DNA from: Cryptomeria japonica
Lineage: Eukaryota; Streptophyta; Pinopsida; Cupressales; Cupressaceae
Reading direction: 5' to 3'
DNA length: 64,000 nt
NCBI RefSeq assembly: GCF_030272615.1
Contig: NC_081414.1
Span: 236,344,733 to 236,408,732 of the forward strand
Made by a program: the position numbers and the translations under genes. The notes under the pieces are model-generated. The model was not told the origin of the DNA. It ran no database searches and saw only the letters and a program-made list of their open reading frames with translations. Positions 57,301 through 64,000 of the stretch are shown piece by piece. The first letter of the stretch is position 1. Every line of letters begins with the position of its first letter.

Positions 57301-58271
57301 TCAAACTACAAATAACCTTAAGGCACACTTTTGGACCTACCAATAGTCCTTTATTCACTCATTGATCCAATTTAGGATCATTCACACCAAAATTTTGAAA
57401 ACTCATCAAGACATCTAGGTGCTCCTGCACCACCCTTCTCCACAAGTCTTCTTAGGTTCTTGATCCTTCTTTGGAGATTCATCATCTCCTTCTCCTGCAG
57501 GATTCACTAATGGAAAGGTCTAGGAAATCAAGACTATAGGAGTGGGATTAGGGTTTGTTGCACCACTTTGTTCTTAAGTTTTCTTCTTTCTTGATTCCAA
57601 TCTATGGATCCAATGGTTGTGATTATTTTGCATCATTTGATAGAATAACATTATTATTTCATTATTGATCTCTCTTGTGCTTTCCATGAAGTGTCTACAC
57701 TTTAGGTGGCTATAATATTCAACCAGTCTTGGATCGTATAAAGAATTTTATACCAATTCTTACACTTTTCTATTACTTATTTACATTTTTGAAAAATGGA
57801 GCTTTGGATGAAAGTTATGGTCTTTTGAATAAAATGGACATTACTAGATTCAATTTGCAATATTTAACAAAAAATGACAAAATTTCTATTAAGACAAGCT
57901 TAGATGGAAAGTGCTCATCTCAAGATTTTCATTGTCTATTAATTTTCCAAAATTTTATCATCGAGGCAAAAATTTTACAACATTGAAAAAAGACCCAATT
58001 TGGCCTATAGGAGGACCCTAGTGGCCTATGGATGGTGTCACTAACAAAGATGGTCGTTGGGTAGTTATTGCGAGATGGAGATTGGCATTGTTAGCAGTTC
58101 GATCAATGAAGGGTTTGGTTGGTGTTTTCCCAAGCATTGAAGTTTCCTTTTTGCCAATCATGATATGAATGTAAGGTTATATAGTTAGTGGACTAGTCGC
58201 TAGATATCAACAATGGTGGGAAGATTTTTCAGTTTTCAAGGATTGTCCCTTAGAGAATGAACTGCTATATA
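57301..58271. other. No gene recognised
   Basis: AT-rich. An 85-codon open frame at 57729-57986 has no recognisable domain. The last base before 58272 adjoins the 5' LTR of the next element. Confidence 0.4.
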
Positions 58272-59394
58272 TGTTGGCTTGATGATGATTGTAATATATT
58301 CATCATATGTTGTCATTGATGAAACACATACACACACATATGTTTATATTGTCTACCGGTATAACTTCAAGTTGTTTATTCTACGACCGGTATGCTAGAG
58401 GTTATACTAAGAGGTTTATCTCTAACCGGTACTTTGTGACAACCGGTATATACATAGAAGACAACCAATGGATACACATTAGTCGGCATCAACATTGAAG
58501 ATCAAGCAAAGATTATATCAAAAGATTTAAGGATAACGGTTCATATATTTAACTCTAATCGGTATTGATTGTTCCAACCGGTATTTTTTTATTTTGTGAT
58601 GAGTTACCACAAATCGTGATGAGATCCCACTAACAAATTTTGGTGGTATTTTTGTAATGAGTTATGATCACTTGACCAGATACACTGCACCTAGGAAATC
58701 GTGTTATGATTTCTTTGGGCCAACATGAAATCTTAATGTCTATATATTGACATTACAATAAATTATTTTATATGAGTGAAAGAGATATGTTGTGTGTGAA
58801 AGCCAAAAGAGTTAAGTTATAGAGTATGCAAAAGAGCAGTGTTGAATATGTTTAGAAGGATCTGATCAAGCAAGTATTGTGCTACTCAGATAGATCAAAC
58901 CAATCCCGTTGTTTTCTAACAATCACAATAGAATTCAAATCCCCTAACCGGGTAAGCTCTAACAAGCTTCTTTGTACACATCCTCTAACGGGGTGATCCA
59001 TTAGTTTGGATTCAGAAATCCTCCACTGAGGTTACTCCTAACAGGGTACTACCTTTAACAGGGTACAAGCTTCTAATCAAGAATTGGGATCTCTAACAAG
59101 ATTCGCTCCTAGCAGAGCACTTTGTAGACCCTAACCGGTCAATTATCTATTACTACAGATAGTTAACTTGTGATTTCCATCTCACCATGGTTTTTACCTA
59201 TTTGGGTTTTCCATGTACAAACAAGTGTTATGGTGGATATTTTACTTATTGTGGATGTTGTTATATCATTTTGGATTACATGCATTGTGTTTAAAAGTTT
59301 TGTTAAGTTCATCTACCGGTTAGTGTTTGAAATAGTTTTATTTTTGGTTTCACTGATTCACCCCCCCCCCTCTTAGTGATTCTCAAGTTCATCA
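58272..59394 (+). repeat. 5' LTR of the truncated SIRE-like element
   Basis: Begins TGTTGGCTTGATGATG and ends gttcatca, two bases before the PBS. The other LTR lies outside the window, so the boundary is inferred from the TG start, the PBS and the 1.1-kb length. It is rich in ACCGGT and related words. Confidence 0.75.
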
Positions 59395-59396
59395 AT

Positions 59397-59409
59397 TGGT
59401 ATCAGAGCC
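59397..59409 (+). promoter_or_regulatory. Primer binding site, initiator-Met type
   Basis: TGGTATCAGAGCC, two bases after the LTR end. Confidence 0.92.
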
Positions 59410-59456
59410 TAACTTCTTTGAAGCCTAATCGCTTAGAAGGGAACCTTGAAACCACC

Positions 59457-60752
59457 ATGGGGAACATGAGCTACCTTGAGATGGCTAGAGAGCTAGAAGC
59501 TAGTAGAAATGAGCTTGAAACCCTTAGGGTCAAATTGAAAGCTTCGCAAGTCAAAAGGAGAGAGCTAACTGAACAACTGTTAGAGATATCTGATAATAGT
59601 TCTTTAGATGAGGCCAATATTGATGCTTTAGCCAAGCAAGTTGAAAAGTTAAACAGTGAAAAGCTAAACTTGACAAGAGAGCTGGAAGGTCTTTCTATCC
59701 ACATGAGTCAGGAACTGGAAGCCAGAAGAGATGCTAAAGATCTTATCAAGGAAAGAGATCAAGAGATTACCAAGATCAAGCGAGAAAATGCTACCTTGCA
59801 TGAGCATTTGAATGTTGAAAGAGAAGAGAAGGAGAACTTACAGCTAGATCTTGAATTAGCATAATCTCTGAGAGAGAACCTGTCAAAGTATAATGAAGAT
59901 CTCACCAAACAGCTTACCAAAGCTAATGGGAAGTTGGAAAAGTTCAACAAGAGTTCTACCTTGCTTGAAGAACAAATTCAATCACAAAGGATGAAAGGTG
60001 ATACCTCTGGACTTGGTTTTCATACAACTGAAAAAGGTGAATCCTTCGGTACTAAGAGCAACACTCTTAAGAACAAACCTACTCCTAAGATCAAGAAGTC
60101 TACCAGTAAGAAGGTCTTTAAACCTGTTTGTTTTGTTTGCCATAAACCTGGTCACACTGTAAATGTTTGTAAAGACAAACCTAACAGAAATACAAGCTAC
60201 AATACTAATGCTAGGTATGTGTCCATGAAATTTGAAGGTCATTGCTTCACATGTAGAATCTATGATTATAGATCTTTTGAGTGCATATATGGAGCAAATA
60301 ATCCTATACCACATATGCATCCAAGACCAAATGGCAATTGGATGATGAATTTTGACAATCGAGTCAACATGAACTGACAAAGACCCTATGACAACTGATT
60401 TAGTCCGTTTGAGATGGAAAAGGTAACAAATGACATTTGTACCATCTATAATAACTTTGGTCATGTGGCTATGAACTGCAGAAGAAGAACTAGGAGAGGA
60501 AATGAAGGACCTTGGAAATCATCTGGTATGGCCTACTATCACTGTAACAAACCGGGGCACTTAGCAAAATTCTATAGATCCAAAAATAGCAAATCGGTCA
60601 ATTCTTCTAAGGATCAAAAAGGAAAGCAGAAAGTTAATGTTGAAGAAACCAGAGAGGAAACGAATCGGATATGGAAGAAGAAAAGTGATGACTCACCTGG
60701 AGAAGAAACTGTTCCTTCACCCAGTGAAGATAACACTACACCGGTGAATTAA
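59457..60752 (+). pseudogene. SIRE-like gag with coiled coil and zinc knuckles
   Basis: 432 codons in one frame from the ATG at 59457 (MGNMSYLEMAREL) to the TAA at 60750. Stops at 59862 (TAA), 60375 and 60396 (TGA) break it, with no frameshift. Residues 1-175 are a long coiled coil. Four knuckle-like motifs follow: CFVCHKPGHTVNVC is intact; CFTCRIYDYRSFEC, CTIYNNFGHVAMNC and YHCNKPGHLAKFY have each lost a Cys or His. The losses (His or Cys to Tyr) are transitions. Confidence 0.82.
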
Positions 60753-61202
60753 TCCTTTTGAATATGGCTAAGGGGAGCTCAATGGTAAATCCACCTCTGG
60801 ACACCTTGAGATGAATGAGCGGTAAGAGAATTTTGAAGCATGAAATTTTGATAACCCTTTTGTCAATATGTTATCAACCGGTTTTCTCCTTGAGTAGTGA
60901 ATTAGGTTTTGTAACCCTAACTGACGAGCATTTAATGCAGTAGGTAAAAAGGATAAAACTGAGTTTTTACTTTGTCATTTTTACTTTAATGCATTCGAGA
61001 AAGAAATTTGGAGCGCTTGTTGAGCTAAAAGAGTTTGTTGGCTAATAATTGTCGAAGTTGCATTGTGATTTGCAATCAAGCTGATTTGAAGGTGCAGAAG
61101 ATCGAACTGGTGTGCACTTGGGCGTTCAACCAGTAAACGAGGCAGCATGCATGATATAAGGTATTTATTTGAAAATCCTGCTTTGAATCTTGTTCATCTG
61201 CA
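60753..61202. other. Spacer between gag and ORF2
   Basis: 450 bp without coding signal, as in the other SIRE-like element (405 bp). No pol sequence. Confidence 0.6.
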
Positions 61203-64000
61203 ATGGCATCATCTTTAAAGACTGTAGAAAGGTTAATGATTACATCTGAGCCAATGGAAGTTGTAGAGGTAGAACAAATTATGTCATATAATGCATTATC
61301 ACAAGTTTCAAGTGGAGTTTTAGTAAAAGGAGATTTGTCAAGTTATATTGATTGTAAGATAGAGGTTCTAGGTTCACTATACATTTACACTCAGCTAAAA
61401 TCCCTCTGTGACGAGAATGGAAAGATTTAAACACAGTATGCTAGGGTTTTCGAGAAAGGTTTTCACAACGCCGCTTATTTTTTAGAAGATTTTAAGGAAG
61501 AGCATATCAGAATTATTTTGAGTCGAGTTCATGGTGAGAACATGTACTTAGAGAGAACTCACACAATTACCAAAGAATCCATTCAGGCTGTAACTGGTTA
61601 TTTCTCAGCTGGTGAAGTACTTGAGCTGAGACGAATTTCAAAAGAGATGATATTCTCACTAACTAGTTCAACATCTGATAAGCGTGCTTTTTCTGTTAAC
61701 AATATCAAAGACCCAGCTATGAAATTGGCAGCAATGGTGATAGGTTATCGGGTATTTTACTCCAATAGACTAAATAGTGCTCCATCTGCAACAATTCATA
61801 CAGCTTATAAGATGATAGTTGAAAATGCAGATTATGATCTCTGTGAGGCTATTAGGAGACAATTGTTTCTAAATCTGCAATCTATCAAAAAGGATAGCAG
61901 TCTAAAGTTCAAGTATGGATAGCTATTGGTCGGGTTATTATTTTATTTCCAAAATTTTCTGCGGGAATAGGTGATATTGAATGGTCAAAGGACCTACCGG
62001 TATCTGCACAAATCTAGAACAACATCAAGGCTGTAAAGAATACTTTCCATGCTGCAATGAATAAGTATTTCAATGAGTTTCAGAAGAAGATGAGCACGAG
62101 AATGATATTGCCTGAGGATGTGGTAAGTCATTTTGCAAAAGACATTGTTTTCACAATTACCACTAATTTTTGTTTGATGCAAGCAATTGAGCCAAGGAAA
62201 GAAGAAATGGAAGATATGAGTTATGAGGTGAACTATGACTTACTGGTTGGTTATGCTAATAACCTATTAGCATCTCTTAAAGATAAAAATAAGGCAAAAA
62301 TGGATATTGTGGTATTCTAGGATGCACAAGCTAAAACTAGTATTGCTCCTGCCACAAGTGGGAAAGGAAAGAAAAAGAAAACTGATGAAACACCTTCGGC
62401 GATGAAGAAAACAAGAGTAACTCAGAGTATCCAAACCAAAAAGGAACTGACACCTAAAGTCTATACAAAGAAGGAGAATGCACCAAAGAAGAGAAACCGA
62501 AAACTTATTCTCCAAGTAGAATATGAGGGTATTGATACTGAAGAAGAACCTAAGAAGATGAAAGCTACCGATAGAGTAGCAAAGACAATAAAGGAAGTGC
62601 CAAAGGAAACTATGCCTATTGATATTGCATCTTACAAGTCTGATACCCATTTTGAAAGAACAATTAAGACATTGGGGAGGAACAGGTTTGACAATGTCAA
62701 AGAACATTTTGATTCCTTCACTGAAGATCAGAAGAAGCAAGTCATCGAACAGGTAATCTCTCATTCGTGTAATTACAATAGATATCCACATGATTTGGAA
62801 AAGGATATCTCAAATTCTTTGTACACTATTTTGTTAGATAAATGGGAGGAAGCTATAAAATTGGAAAAAGAAATCATTGATGAAGTATTTGTACATTATT
62901 TTCCTGAATTTTCTAAAGATGAAATTAGTGCTGGAAAGAGGGAAATTATTAAAACTGAGACCCATAGAATAGCCTATGAAATCAAACAGATGGAAGAACT
63001 CATTCATTCCTCTAAGAATGAGGAAGATGTTGTTAATTGACCGAAAATGGATGAAGAAGAGATTGTACAAGCTGATGAGGTCTGTCCTGTCAAGAAGAAG
63101 GATGGCACCATTATTCATGTTCATGATGATGTTTAGGACACAGTTGATCTATCTGGAGATAACACTACACCAGATATGGAACCTCTTGAAATCACTGATA
63201 CACATATTAATTTAGTTGAGCAACTCAACTGAAATCACTGATACACAACTCAATTGAAAGTGGACAATCCACCGGAAATAGAACAACCGAAGAAACCCCA
63301 ATCCCCACCATTCTTACAAGAAATTCAAAAGGAGTCTATGGAAAATGTTGTTACACAGACTTCTGAATAGGGAGCAGACAAAAATCTAGAGAAAGCAATC
63401 ATTAAGGTTACATCCTCTGAACTGACAAAGCCATTAGTCACTCTGCAGACTAATGAGGATGTTGATGATTCATTAGGCATTTCAGGGCTTATCATTGTTG
63501 ACAACATGAGCACATCTAAAATGATGAAGATTGTAAGTGTTATGCAATCTAGAGCGCATAAGAAGAGACTTAAAGAGCAAAGGGTTGAAGTTGAAACCAT
63601 TCAGAATGCAGTAGATATTCTATCCAGTCTACTATTGGAAACTTTTACAGTACATCTGACATCCCCTATTAGCAAACTTGGTTAGTTGGTCACTGACGCA
63701 TCTGATCAAATCAAGTCACTTGAAGAAGCAACACCAACCTATGCTGAGAAAAGTCACAAGAATAAGTATGGAGAGAAACTTGCAAAGGACATTGACATTG
63801 GCAAAAAGGCTTTGTCACATAATAAAGATTTGTTGAACAAAGTTGTTGAAACAGGAGGAAAGTATCTTGCTTCTACCTCTAATGTTTTATTTTTTTATTC
63901 TGATATTGCAAAAAGATAAACAGAAACAAAGCAAGAGCTAGAAAGGATATGCAATGCATATATCCCACTTTAGGACTCTATATTTGCACAACAGGTTGGA
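61203..64000 (+). pseudogene. Unknown ORF2, family U2, copy 2 (decayed, 3' end outside window)
   Basis: Starts MASSLKTVE. Frame 0 runs to 61922 with TAA at 61428. A frameshift near 61918 moves it to frame 2, which then continues to the window end through stops at 62015, 62318, 63038, 63134, near 63233 (two), 63368, 63683, 63917 and 63971. The N-terminal ~360 residues are globular. A basic linker (GKGKKKKTDETPSAMKKTR) lies near residues 375-460, a helical region (YTILLDKWEEAIKLEKEII) follows, then an acidic linker and a helical C-terminus. The order equals that of 45205-48427. No enzyme motif was recognised. Confidence 0.7.

Larger units (their letters stand above)
58272..64000 (+). mobile_element. 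SIRE-like Copia element without pol, truncated by the window edge
   Basis: 5' LTR 58272-59394, iMet-type PBS, coiled-coil/zinc-knuckle gag, then ORF2 running off the window. The order and spacing match 42415-49717, but the sequences are clearly different (distinct LTRs, diverged proteins), so this is a separate lineage with the same plan. No integrase, RT or RNaseH appears between gag and ORF2. Confidence 0.85.

Noticed and set aside
1-64000. Host protein-coding gene or tRNA/rRNA gene
   Set aside because: Every well-supported coding region belongs to a retroelement or an unknown repeat-associated family. PBS matches to initiator tRNA are 12-13 bp primer sites, not tRNA genes.

Overview
This is plant nuclear DNA made almost entirely of LTR retrotransposons, whole, nested or truncated. 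I see no host single-copy gene, no rRNA or tRNA gene, and nothing bacterial. Several large elements of different ages, many non-autonomous, are packed together without genes between them, and their reading frames have decayed mostly by stop codons rather than by frameshifts. This suits a large, heavily methylated genome such as a conifer or other gymnosperm. That taxon call is an inference and I would not go finer.

Layout. (1) 1-3253 is old repeat sequence with a decayed minus-strand ORF (about 888-1600), two copies of a ~147-bp TIR/palindrome repeat, and LTR-like sequence with a TATA box. (2) 3254-8450 is a young non-autonomous Copia element with TSD CAACA, an initiator-Met-type PBS, gag plus protease, and a novel acidic ORF where integrase/RT should be. 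(3) 8750-12296 (minus) and 14800-17622 (plus) are two diverged, oppositely oriented copies of an unrecognised large protein of about 940-1180 codons. Between them lie a degenerate ~125-bp tandem repeat and another ~147-bp palindrome repeat. (4) 17.6-23.76 kb is non-coding, with clusters of the palindrome ACTAACACGCGTGTTAGT.

(5) 23764-39955 is a complete minus-strand Ty3/gypsy element of the Tat type: 778-bp LTRs differing at about 7 sites, and TSD GTTCT. It has one 7.5-kb gag-protease-G-patch-RT-RNaseH-archaeal-type RNaseH-integrase frame with six in-frame stops and no frameshift. Between integrase and the 3' LTR, on the opposite strand, is an apparently spliced plant-mobile-domain ORF. The intron of that ORF holds two unusual repeat arrays, one of which looks like a covarying RNA stem-loop.

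(6) About 40154-54306 is an older non-autonomous gypsy element (gag plus remnant protease). Its gag is split by (7) a complete SIRE-like Copia element, 42415-49717, with TSD CTTCT. That element has gag and a large unknown ORF2 but no pol. (8) 54.3-58.27 kb is decayed non-coding sequence. (9) 58272-64000 is a second, distinct SIRE-like element with the same plan (gag plus ORF2, no pol), cut by the window edge.

How they relate. The autonomous-type machinery (RT, RNaseH, integrase) is seen only in the Tat element. The others keep packaging (gag) and priming (PBS/PPT) signals plus extra ORFs, so they probably relied on enzymes supplied in trans. The most novel items are the covarying stem-loop array and shared GCGTYTGTGT arrays of the Tat element, the two large unknown ORF families, which may be distantly related, and the TIR/palindrome repeat family.
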